Shown piece after piece: positions 26,336 to 34,823 of a DNA stretch of 64,000 nt. A program made the position numbers and the translations under genes. Below the pieces are notes generated by a model, which saw only the letters and a program-made list of their open reading frames with translations, searched no databases and was not told where the DNA came from. Numbering within the stretch: position 1 is the first letter of the stretch; the number at the start of each line of letters is the position of its first letter. Origin of the DNA: an uncultured Bacteroidales bacterium (GTDB lineage: Bacteria > Bacteroidota > Bacteroidia > Bacteroidales > Muribaculaceae); NCBI GenBank assembly GCA_900539915.1, contig UQDU01000004.1, positions 1 to 64,000 on the forward strand, written 5' to 3'.

Positions 26336-27358
26336 ATGGATCAGCAGATAGACTGGGCCAATCTCCCCTTCGGCTACATCAAGACAGACTACAACGTACG
26401 TTGCTATTACAAAGACGGCAAATGGGGCGACATAGAGGTGTCGGATTCCGAAACCATCAACCTCCACATCGCTGCCACCTCCCTCCACTACGGACAAGAG
26501 ATTTTCGAGGGCATGAAAGCGTTCAGAGGCAAAGACGGAAAGGTCAGAGGATTCCGCATGGAAGAAAACGCACGCCGCATCGCAGCCTCGGCCCGCGGCC
26601 TGCTGATGGAGCCTGTGCCCGAAGAGCTCTTCAAGGAGATGGTCAGGAAGGTGGTGAAGCTCAACGAGCGTTTCATACCGCCCTACGGCAGCGGAGCGTC
26701 GCTCTACATACGTCCGCTGGAGATAGGCATGTCGGCCCGCGTGGGCGTGCAGCCGTCACAGGAATACCTGTTTATGATACTCGTAACGCCCGTAGGCCCG
26801 TACTTCAAGGGTGGTTTCAAGCCCACAAACATATGTATCATGCGTGAGTTTGACCGCGTGGCTCCCAAGGGCACCGGCCGCTACAAGTGCGGAGGCAACT
26901 ATGCCGCAAGCCTCGTGGCCGGCGAGAAAGCCCACGAATTGGGCTACTCGGCTGTGCTCTATCTCGACCCCAAAGAGAAGAAATACCTCGACGAATGCGG
27001 CCCGGCCAACTTCTTCGCCATCAAAGGTGACAAATACATAACCCCGGCATCCGAGTCGATATTGCCGTCGGTAACCAACATGAGTCTGCGCCAGCTCGCC
27101 AAAGACATGGGTCTGACGGTAGAGGAGCGACATATCCCCGTCGAAGAGCTCGCCGAAGTTGACGAAGCAGCAGCCTGTGGCACCGCCGCCGTAGCCTCGC
27201 CTGTAGCCGAAATACATGACCTCGACAACGACATCAAGTATGTAGTGGCCAAGGACGGCAAGCCCGGCCCAGTAGTCACAGCCCTCTACAACCATCTCCG
27301 TGGCATACAGCTCGGCGAAGAGGACGACATCTACGGCTGGAACACCATCATCGACTGA
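26336..27358 (+). CDS. ilvE: Branched-chain amino acid aminotransferase
   Basis: This PLP enzyme transfers the amino group of glutamate to the keto acids of Val, Leu and Ile, completing the pathway started by the ilv operon 13 kb away. The 340 residues are of fold type IV. HYGQEIFEGMKAFRGKDG is near the N-terminus. RYKCGGNYAAS holds the Schiff-base Lys. The PLP phosphate region is EAAACGTAAVASPV. The length fits the eukaryote-like BCAT2 subgroup common in Bacteroidetes. It is monocistronic, with its own consensus promoter and palindromic repeats immediately after the stop. Confidence 0.95.
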   Translation: MDQQIDWANLPFGYIKTDYNVRCYYKDGKWGDIEVSDSETINLHIAATSLHYGQEIFEGMKAFRGKDGKVRGFRMEENARRIAASARGLLMEPVPEELFKEMVRKVVKLNERFIPPYGSGASLYIRPLEIGMSARVGVQPSQEYLFMILVTPVGPYFKGGFKPTNICIMREFDRVAPKGTGRYKCGGNYAASLVAGEKAHELGYSAVLYLDPKEKKYLDECGPANFFAIKGDKYITPASESILPSVTNMSLRQLAKDMGLTVEERHIPVEELAEVDEAAACGTAAVASPVAEIHDLDNDIKYVVAKDGKPGPVVTALYNHLRGIQLGEEDDIYGWNTIID

Positions 27359-27390
27359 AAGCCACGAACTCACGGGATGCACCAACCGCT

Positions 27391-27473
27391 GTAGGGACAT
27401 GCCATGGCATGTCTGCTGACGCAACATCCCTCATCAGCATGGCTTCAGGCGACATGCCATGGCATGTCCCTAC
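27391..27473. repeat. Paired-palindrome repeat, copy 4
   Basis: Palindromes GACATGCCATGGCATGTC are at 27396-27413 and 27451-27468 (55 bp apart), with GTAGGG and CCCTAC outer arms. The interior TGCTGACGCAACA ... CATGGCTTCAGGC matches copies 3 and 5. The right flank CATAAGAACGTCATTCATG parallels copy 5. A worn half palindrome (GACATGCCATAGCGCG, 27528-27543) follows, suggesting a second decayed insertion. Confidence 0.92.
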
Positions 27474-27563
27474 TACATAAGAACGTCATTCATGACGCAT
27501 TGGGAGACATGCAGCGACACATTGGGCGACATGCCATAGCGCGTTACTACCGGCTCTGACAGT

Positions 27564-27669
27564 CCCGGAGGGACTGACTTATGCTTAGGAATGGCGGAGC
27601 CATGACGAGTCTATGGGCAGACACGCAGCCAACCCGATAAAAGTCCCCGAGGGACGGATTGATGGCAGC
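27564..27669. repeat. Palindromic repeat family B, copies 2-3
   Basis: CAGTCCC-GGA-GGGACTG is a compact palindrome around 27569-27585. About 55 bp later AAGTCCCCGAGGGACGGATT leads into GATGGCAGC (ending near 27669), matching the arm and interior at 25088-25112. The rest of the gap 27359-27768 holds no convincing gene. Confidence 0.6.
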
Positions 27670-27768
27670 CAAGGGGCTCTCCCATGAGCACATCCCTCAG
27701 AGACTACTGGATAGACTTTTTTTGACCCCGGTGCATCCGCCATCGCCCCACAACAACCCACACGATAT

Positions 27769-28326
27769 ATGACAAATTATCAGGAAATAATTGACCGATA
27801 TTATCCCGCCGGGTCTGCCTTGCGGGATATTTATTTGCGCCACTGCGGTCAGGTGGCCGACCTCGCCGCCCATATCAACGAGTCAAAGCATCTCGGATTA
27901 GACCCAGGGGAACTGCGCTCCGCAGCCATGCTCCACGACATAGGCATATACCGATGTGATGCCTCATCAATAGAGTGCCACGGTACAGAGCCGTATATCC
28001 GCCACGGAATCATCGGTGCACAGATACTCCGCGACTGCGGAGCCCCAGAAACGATGGCACGTGTGGCCGAGCGGCATACCGGCGCCGGCCTGACCGCCCG
28101 TGAAATCGAACAAAGCCGTCTCCCCCTCCCTGCCAAAGACTACCTCCCGGAAACGACACTTGAACGTCTCATCTGCTACGCCGACAAGTTTTACAGCAAG
28201 TCATCCATCCTCTCTTCAGGCCCCAAACCCATCGACAAAGTGAAGAAACAGATGGCTCGCTTCGGCGAAGAATCACTGTCACGATTCATCGCTTTAGATG
28301 CTGAATTTGGCCCGGCAGACACTTGA
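27769..28326 (+). CDS. HD-domain phosphohydrolase
   Basis: The 185-residue soluble protein has an HD domain. His in LRHCGQVADLAAHI, the doublet in LRSAAMLHDIGIYR, and downstream His residues in HGIIGAQILRDCG and AERHTGAG together form the metal site. Small HDIG proteins hydrolyse nucleotides or related phosphates; the substrate here is unknown. The ATG at 27769 gives a complete domain. It follows a repeat-rich gap after ilvE and is likely its own unit. The C-terminal ~50 residues (LICYADKFYSKSS ... ARFGEESLSRFIALD) are helical and typical of this subgroup. Confidence 0.86.
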   Translation: MTNYQEIIDRYYPAGSALRDIYLRHCGQVADLAAHINESKHLGLDPGELRSAAMLHDIGIYRCDASSIECHGTEPYIRHGIIGAQILRDCGAPETMARVAERHTGAGLTAREIEQSRLPLPAKDYLPETTLERLICYADKFYSKSSILSSGPKPIDKVKKQMARFGEESLSRFIALDAEFGPADT

Positions 28327-28451
28327 TTTCCGTAATGACAGGTCATATTTTAATCTATATTTCACAAAACATGCCATAACCACAAACATCTTATTACCAA
28401 CGGAATAAAAATAAAAACGGTTATATTTAATCTATATTTCGTTTATATTTT

Positions 28452-28483
28452 ATTGCATACCGCACACACCGTGCGTAACTTTG
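28452..28483 (+). promoter_or_regulatory. Bacteroidetes-type promoter of a predicted small RNA
   Basis: ATTG (28452-28455), a 20-bp spacer and the exact -7 box TAACTTTG (28476-28483). No gene follows on the plus strand before the terminator at 28606-28646. Confidence 0.66.
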
Positions 28484-28488
28484 CAATG

Positions 28489-28646
28489 TCAGAAACAAAG
28501 ACACTGACTCTCGTTTTATTAACGACAGATGTTTTTAGGTTAATGCAAGAAATAAGAATTGGTAAGAAAGATGTGTTTTTAAACTCTTAGCCGACCATCT
28601 CGGCAAAAGCAGGAGCGACGTTGCGAAACGCCGCTCCTGCTTTTTT
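28489..28646 (+). ncRNA. Predicted small RNA (about 158 nt) with a 15-codon ORF
   Basis: A consensus promoter and a textbook terminator bound this segment, and no annotated-size gene lies within or after it. The terminator stem AGCAGGAGCG/CGCTCCTGCT (28608-28617, 28632-28641) extends outward with A-U pairs and inward past a bulge to CG/CG, and ends in six Ts. Inside is an ATG at 28543 giving MQEIRIGKKDVFLNS, with stop at 28588-28590 and a weak AGG upstream. It could therefore be a regulatory RNA, a small-protein mRNA or both. I do not recognise an Rfam-type family from the sequence. Confidence 0.55.
28608..28646 (+). terminator. Rho-independent terminator of the predicted small RNA
   Basis: Ten-base stem AGCAGGAGCG / CGCTCCTGCT with extra inner and outer pairs and six terminal Ts (28641-28646). 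Confidence 0.85.
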
Positions 28647-28705
28647 ATGCCCAATGAAACACCCAGCTCGTCAAAATCAGACAGGATATGGGGGGGGGAG
28701 GGGAT

Positions 28706-28951
28706 AAAAAGTGAAAGTGCACATCTTCACAGATGCGCACCTCCCTCATAACCAAAATTCAAGTATATATCGTTGTAATATCAGCGTCAGAAAGTATCAT
28801 CAGCAGGGATAATACGTAAAAGCCCACAAACCGCTCAATATTAATTCCAAGGATGGAAAAACAGTTCAGCGGACTGTAAGGAGTCAAGATCCGTAATTTT
28901 ATAGATTAAAGTAAATCATTTGTGCCATCACGTAAGTTTTCCCCTTAAGGC
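28706..28951 (-). ncRNA. Second predicted small RNA, convergent with the first
   Basis: On the minus strand an exact -7 box TACTTTTG (28964-28957) has TTTG (28987-28984) 19 bp upstream. About 210 nt later comes a terminator-like hairpin GTGCGCATCT-GTGA-AGATGTGCAC (28740-28717), followed by TTTCACTTTTTA. Only tiny ORFs occur (for example MAQMIYFNL). The transcript would meet the plus-strand small RNA tail to tail, 70 bp apart. The family is unknown; 6S RNA is a possibility from length alone, but I could not verify its fold. Confidence 0.5.
28717..28740 (-). terminator. Hairpin ending the minus-strand small RNA
   Basis: Ten-base stem with one G-U pair, a four-base loop and a U-rich tail on the minus strand (complement of 28701-28716). 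Confidence 0.65.
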
Positions 28952-28956
28952 TACTG

Positions 28957-28987
28957 CAAAAGTAATATTCATTTTCATATTATCAAA
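28957..28987 (-). promoter_or_regulatory. Bacteroidetes-type promoter of the minus-strand small RNA
   Basis: TTTG (28987-28984), a 19-bp spacer and TACTTTTG (28964-28957), all read on the minus strand. Downstream there is no protein-coding gene, only the hairpin at 28717-28740. Confidence 0.6.
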
Positions 28988-29139
28988 ATAAGTTCACATA
29001 AATTTGAGCAAAAAATCTTTTTTTCGCCGCATTTAAACTAAACATATTTAAACTTGTCAGCAAGATTCCATTTCGGATTGCGATTTATAAATACATGGGC
29101 GAACATGTGGCACATGTGACACTGCCCCCAAATGTCATT

Positions 29140-30114
29140 TTACGCTAATGGGCTGCATTGGCCTATTATTTCCTCGGTAGCCATCCGGTCAGCTTCAAGC
29201 TGGGCAATGAGAGCCTCAAGAGAATCAAACCGCCGCTCGTCACGGATTCGCTGCACAAACTCCAGGGAGATGACCGAGCCATAAAGGTCACCGTCAAACC
29301 CTATAAGATGCGCTTCGATAGTAACCAGAGGGTCTGCGGAGGTATCAACAGTGGGTCTGCGGCCTATATTGACCATAGCCGGGACGCAGGGATGCTGCGT
29401 TGCGTCCACATCACAGCCGGAGCCGTCAACGCCCACAAAGGCGCGACAGGCATACACCCCCTCGGCCGGGACGGCGCACGATGAATCAACCTGCAGATTG
29501 GCCGTGGGGAAGCCGATGGTGCGTCCCAGACGCTTTCCGCCGACGACCTCGCCCGACAAAGTGACAGGATGCCCGAGCAGACGAGCTGCCGAGTCCACAT
29601 CGCCCGACGCTATGAGATGGCGTATGGCCGTGGAACTGACATCGCCTCCAAACCCGAGGTGGTCATAGCGCGGAGCCGGCAGAATCTCGACGTCAGACTC
29701 CGCCGCGGCTCTTACATAGTCGTCAAAATCCTTGAGGCGGTCGCTGCCGAAACTGTTGTTGAAGCCGAGCACTATGGCATCCACTCCATATCTGTCATGG
29801 AGCATGGCGATAAAGTCACGGGCCGTCAGCTGGCGCAACGTCTCGTCAAACGTCAGGAGAATAACATCGTCCACCCCGGCCTCGCGAAGGCGTGCCGTGC
29901 GCTGCTCCACAGAGCACAGCGACTTGGGCACCCTCTCCGGGCGCACCACCGCCAATGGATGCGATGAGAAAGTTACCACCGCAGGGGCCAGCCCCCTCGC
30001 TTTTCCCTGGGCCACGAGATAGCCCACCACAGCCTGATGGCCGCGGTGCACACCGTCAAAGGTGCCTACGGCAGCGATGTGGCGCGGTAACTTAGGCAGG
30101 GACTGGGATGGCAT
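29140..30114 (-). CDS. ribF: Bifunctional riboflavin kinase / FAD synthetase
   Basis: RibF phosphorylates riboflavin to FMN and adenylates FMN to FAD. The N-terminal nucleotidyltransferase domain has AVGTFDGVHRGHQ (residues 15-27) and the downstream FGFNNSFG-like VLGFNNSFGSDR. The C-terminal kinase domain has GGKRLGRTIGFPTANL, GVYAC and an MVNIGRRPTV strand. The 324-residue length fits the family. It is preceded by the HAD hydrolase gene (52 bp, with AT-rich direct repeats between them), so they are probably co-transcribed. A perfect palindrome ACATGTG-G-CACATGT lies just past the stop (29103-29117). Confidence 0.95.
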   Translation of the reverse strand: MPSQSLPKLPRHIAAVGTFDGVHRGHQAVVGYLVAQGKARGLAPAVVTFSSHPLAVVRPERVPKSLCSVEQRTARLREAGVDDVILLTFDETLRQLTARDFIAMLHDRYGVDAIVLGFNNSFGSDRLKDFDDYVRAAAESDVEILPAPRYDHLGFGGDVSSTAIRHLIASGDVDSAARLLGHPVTLSGEVVGGKRLGRTIGFPTANLQVDSSCAVPAEGVYACRAFVGVDGSGCDVDATQHPCVPAMVNIGRRPTVDTSADPLVTIEAHLIGFDGDLYGSVISLEFVQRIRDERRFDSLEALIAQLEADRMATEEIIGQCSPLA

Positions 30115-30130
30115 CGTGGGTGGGAGGGGG

Positions 30131-30170
30131 ATAAGGTCTTATATATCTTATAAATCTTATAAGGTCTTAT
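30131..30170. repeat. AT-rich direct repeat ATAAGGTCTTAT x2
   Basis: The 12-mer ATAAGGTCTTAT occurs at 30131-30142 and 30159-30170, separated by TCTTATAAATCTTATA-like sequence. The unit is itself nearly palindromic. It resembles the ATAAGACTTAT repeats at 34824-34916. The right copy overlaps the stop codon of the HAD gene. Confidence 0.6.
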
Positions 30171-30787
30171 TGTAATGTGGCTCCGGGTATCAATGTTATG
30201 AACTCGGTGCCGGGTAGCACCTGCGCGGCGTGGAAGCCGAGAGCACGAGCCGCTTCGCAATTGGCTTCTGAATCATCCATAAACAGCGTTTCGGCCGGAT
30301 TGATGCCCAGTTTTTTCTCTGCAAACAGGAATATCCCGGCATCAGGCTTGCAGACTTTGGCCTCAAAACTCGTCACAGTGCCGTCAAAATAGTAGGCCAT
30401 GTCGTGGCCGTCCTTGCGAAATTCATGCTGGATGACCGAATCCCACATGATGGCATTGGTGTTGCTGAGCATATAGATATGGTAGTGCCGATGTAGACGC
30501 TCGATTTCGCGCAGCCGCTCCACCGGGATGCCTATAAGAAACGCATTGAACGCATCGTCAATCCGGTCATCGGTCACAGGATGGTCAATCAGCGTGCGCA
30601 CCTCGTCACGAAACTGCTGCGGAGTAATCAGACCGGCCTCGATATTGTGGAAAAAGCCGCTCTGCTCGTAATCGCCGAGATACTTGCCGGGGTCGTGCAC
30701 CCCAAGCTGCTCGAAAGCCTTGATGCAGTTGTCACGTTTTATATCAAGTATGACCCCTCCGAGGTCAAAAAGCAGATTGCGTATCAT
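30167..30787 (-). CDS. HAD-superfamily hydrolase (subfamily IA)
   Basis: The 206-residue Rossmannoid phosphatase opens with LLFDLGGVILDIKR. This DxG variant of motif I (Asp-Leu-Gly) is typical of the haloacid-dehalogenase-like branch that has DLGGV. Motif II is MLSNTNAIMWD, motif III is the Lys in EAKVCKPDAGIF, and motif IV is LFMDDSEANCEAA. A helical cap lies between motifs I and II. The second Asp of motif I is Gly in this branch, as in YihX-type sugar phosphatases. The substrate is unknown. It starts 28 bp before the divergent promoter region shared with the M24 peptidase and precedes ribF. Confidence 0.88.
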   Translation of the reverse strand: MIRNLLFDLGGVILDIKRDNCIKAFEQLGVHDPGKYLGDYEQSGFFHNIEAGLITPQQFRDEVRTLIDHPVTDDRIDDAFNAFLIGIPVERLREIERLHRHYHIYMLSNTNAIMWDSVIQHEFRKDGHDMAYYFDGTVTSFEAKVCKPDAGIFLFAEKKLGINPAETLFMDDSEANCEAARALGFHAAQVLPGTEFITLIPGATLQ

Positions 30788-30814
30788 AGATATATTAAGG
30801 AGTGTTTATGTCAG

Positions 30815-30843
30815 CAAAGGTACGAATATTCTTCGTATCTTTG
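30815..30843. promoter_or_regulatory. Overlapping divergent promoters with mirrored -7 boxes
   Basis: Within 29 bp there are two exact -7 boxes facing away from each other: TACCTTTG on the minus strand (30822-30815, toward the HAD gene) and TATCTTTG on the plus strand (30836-30843, toward the M24 peptidase). The whole segment is an interrupted palindrome (CAAAGgTACGAA ... TTCGTAtCTTTG). Neither box has a good TTTG 19-21 bp upstream, and each would occupy the other's spacer. Confidence 0.5.
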
Positions 30844-30871
30844 CCTATTAACTTAATCACCCACCCATATC

Positions 30872-32656
30872 ATGAACAACCACACCCAACGAATCGATGA
30901 CCTCCGCCAGGCCATGAAGTCACAGAATATCGACGCGATGATAATACCGCGCACCGACGCCCATCTCAGCGAATACATCTCAGACCACTGGCATGTGGTC
31001 AGGTATCTGAGCGGATTCACAGGCTCAGCCGCCACGATGGTGGTCACCGCCGACAAGGCCCTGCTATGGACCGACTCGCGATATTTCCTGCAAGCCGGGC
31101 AGCAGCTCGACGGCACAGGCATCGGACTGATGAAAGAAGGTCTGCCCGAGACCCCCGACATAACGACCTGGCTGTGCAGCCATCTGGCCAGCGGAGCCAC
31201 AGTGGGAGTAGACGGCATGACAGTCTCCATCGACAGCTGCGCCGCCCTCGCAAAAGCTCTCGCCGACCGTGGCATCAACCTCAAGGTGGATTTCAGCCCC
31301 ATAGACAGCATCTGGACCGACCGCCCCGCCCTGCCCTCCGACAAGATATTCATCCATGACATCAAGTATGCCGGCGAAGAAGCGAAATCCAAGATAGCCC
31401 GTGTGCTTGCCGAAGCCGCCGCCAGCGGCGCCACATCAGCATTCCTGTCGGCACTTGACGAGATAGCATGGGTACTCAACATCCGCTCCAACGATGTGCC
31501 TGACAACCCTGTGGCGACATCGTTCCTGTATCTTTCGCCCAAGGGGTCGACACTGTTTACCGACCCGGTGAAGATGACACCCGAAGTCGAGGCATACCTT
31601 CAGTCCGCTGATGTGAAAGTGATGCCCTACACCGCAGTCAAGGAGTATCTCGGCAATCTCGCCCGGGAGGAGAAGGTGCTGATGTCGGCCACACAAAACG
31701 CCGTGGAGCTTGCCCACATCGGAGGCGAGCGCATCATCAAAGGTAAATCCCCGGTGGCTCTGCTTAAAGCCGTCAAAAACGACGTGCAGCTTGCCGGCAC
31801 ACGCGAGGCCATGAAGCGTGACGGAGTGGCCCTCGTCTACAGCTTCATGGAGATAGAGAAGCGACTCGCCGAGGGCTCACGGCTCACAGAGATGGACGTG
31901 GCCGAGATACTGACACGCCGCCGCTCCGAGCAGCCCCTCTACTTCGAGGACAGCTTCGCCACCATAGCCGGTTTCGGCCCACACGGTGCCATAGTGCACT
32001 ACACCGCCGACGAGCACAGCAATGCCGAAATCAAGGGCGACAACCTGCTGCTCATCGACTCCGGAGCCAACTATATAGACGGCACCACCGACATCACGCG
32101 CACCATAGCCATCGGCACCCCCTCCGCAGAGATGAAGCACGACTTCACTTTGGTGATGAAAGGCCATATAGCCATCTCTACCGCCGTATTCCCTGCCGGC
32201 ACACGCGGACACCAGCTTGACGCCATGGCCCGCATGCCGCTCTGGAAAGAGGGCAAAAGCTATCTCCACGGCACAGGACACGGTGTAGGACATTTCCTCA
32301 ACGTCCACGAGGGACCCCAGAGCATACGCCTCAACGACACCATGGCTCCGATGCTTCCCGGCATGATCACCAGCAACGAGCCGGGCATATATCTGAGCGA
32401 CCGCTACGGCATACGCTGCGAAAACCTCGTGCTGACAGTGCCGCGCATGACCACCGAGTTCGGCGACTTCTACGGCTTCGAGGAGCTGACACTCTTCCCC
32501 TTTGACCTGCGCCTCTTTGACACCTCCATCATGTCAGACGCCGAAATCGCATGGGTCAACGACTACCACGCCACCGTGCGCCGGCTTCTCACCCCGATGC
32601 TCGACGCTGCCGGCGCGGCATGGGTAGAAGAGAAGACCCGTCCCCTCACAAAGTAA
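30872..32656 (+). CDS. M24B family aminopeptidase P (Xaa-Pro aminopeptidase)
   Basis: This enzyme removes N-terminal residues preceding proline, using two metal ions in the cytoplasm. The 594 residues have the three-domain layout of the larger, eukaryote-like aminopeptidases P. They are two creatinase-N-like domains (IPRTDAHLSEYISDHWHVVRY and ALLWTDSRYFLQA) and a C-terminal pita-bread domain. The last holds the ligands Asp396 (LIDSGANY), Asp407 (TTDITRT), His in HGTGHGVGHFLNVHEGP and Glu in TSNEPGIY and CENLVL. No signal peptide is seen. It is followed after 37 bp by an M3 peptidase, forming a peptide-degradation pair. Confidence 0.94.
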   Translation: MNNHTQRIDDLRQAMKSQNIDAMIIPRTDAHLSEYISDHWHVVRYLSGFTGSAATMVVTADKALLWTDSRYFLQAGQQLDGTGIGLMKEGLPETPDITTWLCSHLASGATVGVDGMTVSIDSCAALAKALADRGINLKVDFSPIDSIWTDRPALPSDKIFIHDIKYAGEEAKSKIARVLAEAAASGATSAFLSALDEIAWVLNIRSNDVPDNPVATSFLYLSPKGSTLFTDPVKMTPEVEAYLQSADVKVMPYTAVKEYLGNLAREEKVLMSATQNAVELAHIGGERIIKGKSPVALLKAVKNDVQLAGTREAMKRDGVALVYSFMEIEKRLAEGSRLTEMDVAEILTRRRSEQPLYFEDSFATIAGFGPHGAIVHYTADEHSNAEIKGDNLLLIDSGANYIDGTTDITRTIAIGTPSAEMKHDFTLVMKGHIAISTAVFPAGTRGHQLDAMARMPLWKEGKSYLHGTGHGVGHFLNVHEGPQSIRLNDTMAPMLPGMITSNEPGIYLSDRYGIRCENLVLTVPRMTTEFGDFYGFEELTLFPFDLRLFDTSIMSDAEIAWVNDYHATVRRLLTPMLDAAGAAWVEEKTRPLTK

Positions 32657-32693
32657 ACCCACACATACGGTCACCCCTCCAATCCGTTATCAC

Positions 32694-34790
32694 ATGAAAA
32701 TCAAACTTTTATCATTAATATTATTGACAACGACACTGATGTCTACAGCTACAAATCCGCTTTTCAGCGAGTTCACAGATACCCCCTACGGCACCATACC
32801 GTTCTCTCGCATCACCCCCAAGGACATGGAGGAAGCCATGGAGCGCGGCATCAAGCTCGGCCTTGACGAAGTCAACGCCATCGCCGACAACAAGGAAGCA
32901 CCCACCTTCCAGAACACCATCGTGGCACTCGAACACTCGGGCGAAGACCTCAACCGCGTGCTCAACGTGTTCTACCCCCTCCTGGAAGCCGCCAACTCCG
33001 ACGAGATGAACGACATAGCCATGCGCATGACACCGCGTCTGAGCGAATACAGCACATCCATAACCCTCAACGAGAAGCTGTGGGAGCGCGTGCGCGCCGT
33101 CTATGACAACCGCGCCGCGCTCAACCTCAACACCGAGGACTCCATGCTGCTCAAAAACGCCTACGAATCGTTTTCGCGCAACGGCGCACTGCTGCAGGGC
33201 GAAGACCGCGAGAAATACAAGAAACTCGACGCCGAGCTTAGCGAACTGACCACCAAATTCGGCCAGAACGTACTCAAGGAGCTTAACACCTATGAAATAT
33301 GGCTCACAGCCGACGACCTCGCCGGACTGCCCGAGTCATCGGTAGAGGCTGCCGCGTTCGCCGCCAAAGAGAAGGGGCGCGACGGCGAGTATCTGTTCAC
33401 CCTCGCCCAGCCCACCTACATGGCGTTTATGAAATATTCATCGCGCCGCGACCTGCGCGAGAAGATGTGGCGGCTCTACAACGGCCGCAACCAGAGCGGC
33501 CAGTATGACAACACCACCATCATGCGCCGCATAGCCGAGGTACGCCGCCAAATAGCCGTGTTGCTCGGCCACAAAAACTACGCCGAATACTCCCTCGAGC
33601 ACACCATGGCCAAGACCCCCGAAGCTGTATACGACCTGCTTAACAAGCTCGTGGAGGCATACCGCCCTGCACAGCAGAAGGAGTTTGCCGAACTTACCGA
33701 CTATGCGACCCAGCTTGAGGGCAAACCTATGGAAATAATGCCCTGGGACTACAGCTACTATGCCAACAAGCTCAAGGAAGCCAAATATGACTTTGACGAA
33801 GAGGCTCTGCGACCCTACTTTGAGCTTTCATCCGTAATCGACGGAGTGTTTGGACTTGCCGGAAAGCTCTACGGACTCAAATTCAAGGAGAATCCTGACA
33901 TAGAGGTATATCACCCCGATGTCAAGGCTTATGAAGTCACCGACGGCGACGGCAAATTCATGGGCATCTTCTATGCCGATTTCTTCCCTCGCGAAAGCAA
34001 GCGTCCCGGCGCATGGATGACCGAATTCCGCTCCGAGCAGGTCAAGGACGACGGCACCGAGGTGCGTCCTCTCATCACCATCGTCACCAACTTCACCAAG
34101 CCCACCGGCAGCAAGCCGTCGCTGCTGACCCCCTATGAAGTGGAGACATTTCTCCACGAGTTCGGCCACTCGCTCCACGGCCTGCTCGCCGCCACCAAGT
34201 ATCCCTCCATGTCAGGCACCTCGGTCTACCGCGACTTCGTAGAACTGCCGTCACAGTTTAACGAGAACTTCCTGACACAGAAAGAGTTTCTTGACGGCTT
34301 CGCACGCCACTACATCACCAAGCAGCCCATCCCCTCCGACACCATAGCCAAGATGGTGGCCTCGCAGCAGTTCGGAGCCGCCTACGCCTGTCTGCGCCAA
34401 CTAAACTTCGGCCTTATAGATATGGCATGGCACACAGCCCTGGCACCTGTGGAAGATTTCACCGCACTGGAACTTAAAGCCGGTGCGCCCGTCCAGATGT
34501 TCCCGGCCATCGAAAACTCACTGGTATCGCCCCAGTTCAGCCACATATTCGCCGGAGGTTATGCAGCAGGTTACTACAGCTACAAGTGGAGCGAAGTACT
34601 TGACGCCGACGCATTTGCCAAATTTGAGGAGGACGGCATATTCAATCCCGAGACCGCCGCATCCTTCCGCCACAACATACTTGAGCGCGGAGGCACCGAA
34701 GACCCGGCCGAGCTCTACCGACGTTTCCGCGGACAGGAGCCGACTATAGATGCCCTGCTGCGCCGTGACGGCATACTCCCGGCCAAATAA
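32694..34790 (+). CDS. M3 family metallopeptidase (Dcp / oligopeptidase A-like), exported
   Basis: The 698-residue thimet-oligopeptidase-type enzyme has the zinc motif HEFGH at 488-492 (EVETFLHEFGHSLHGLLA) and the conserved downstream segment SGTSVYRDFVELPSQFNENF with the third ligand. IFAGGYAAGYYSYKW lies near the C-terminus. The N-terminus KIKLLSLILLTTTLMSTATN is a probable signal peptide, so the enzyme would work in the periplasm, releasing dipeptides or short fragments. It follows the M24 gene closely. A large AT-rich inverted repeat (34824-34916) comes after it and may end the messenger. Confidence 0.93.
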   Translation: MKIKLLSLILLTTTLMSTATNPLFSEFTDTPYGTIPFSRITPKDMEEAMERGIKLGLDEVNAIADNKEAPTFQNTIVALEHSGEDLNRVLNVFYPLLEAANSDEMNDIAMRMTPRLSEYSTSITLNEKLWERVRAVYDNRAALNLNTEDSMLLKNAYESFSRNGALLQGEDREKYKKLDAELSELTTKFGQNVLKELNTYEIWLTADDLAGLPESSVEAAAFAAKEKGRDGEYLFTLAQPTYMAFMKYSSRRDLREKMWRLYNGRNQSGQYDNTTIMRRIAEVRRQIAVLLGHKNYAEYSLEHTMAKTPEAVYDLLNKLVEAYRPAQQKEFAELTDYATQLEGKPMEIMPWDYSYYANKLKEAKYDFDEEALRPYFELSSVIDGVFGLAGKLYGLKFKENPDIEVYHPDVKAYEVTDGDGKFMGIFYADFFPRESKRPGAWMTEFRSEQVKDDGTEVRPLITIVTNFTKPTGSKPSLLTPYEVETFLHEFGHSLHGLLAATKYPSMSGTSVYRDFVELPSQFNENFLTQKEFLDGFARHYITKQPIPSDTIAKMVASQQFGAAYACLRQLNFGLIDMAWHTALAPVEDFTALELKAGAPVQMFPAIENSLVSPQFSHIFAGGYAAGYYSYKWSEVLDADAFAKFEEDGIFNPETAASFRHNILERGGTEDPAELYRRFRGQEPTIDALLRRDGILPAK

Positions 34791-34823
34791 GCAGAGGAGA
34801 CATCCGAGAAATCGCATATATAT

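Noticed and set aside
28690..28703. Long G run as a phase-variable tract
   Set aside because: It lies outside any coding sequence and between two terminators, so there is no reading frame or promoter spacing it could switch.
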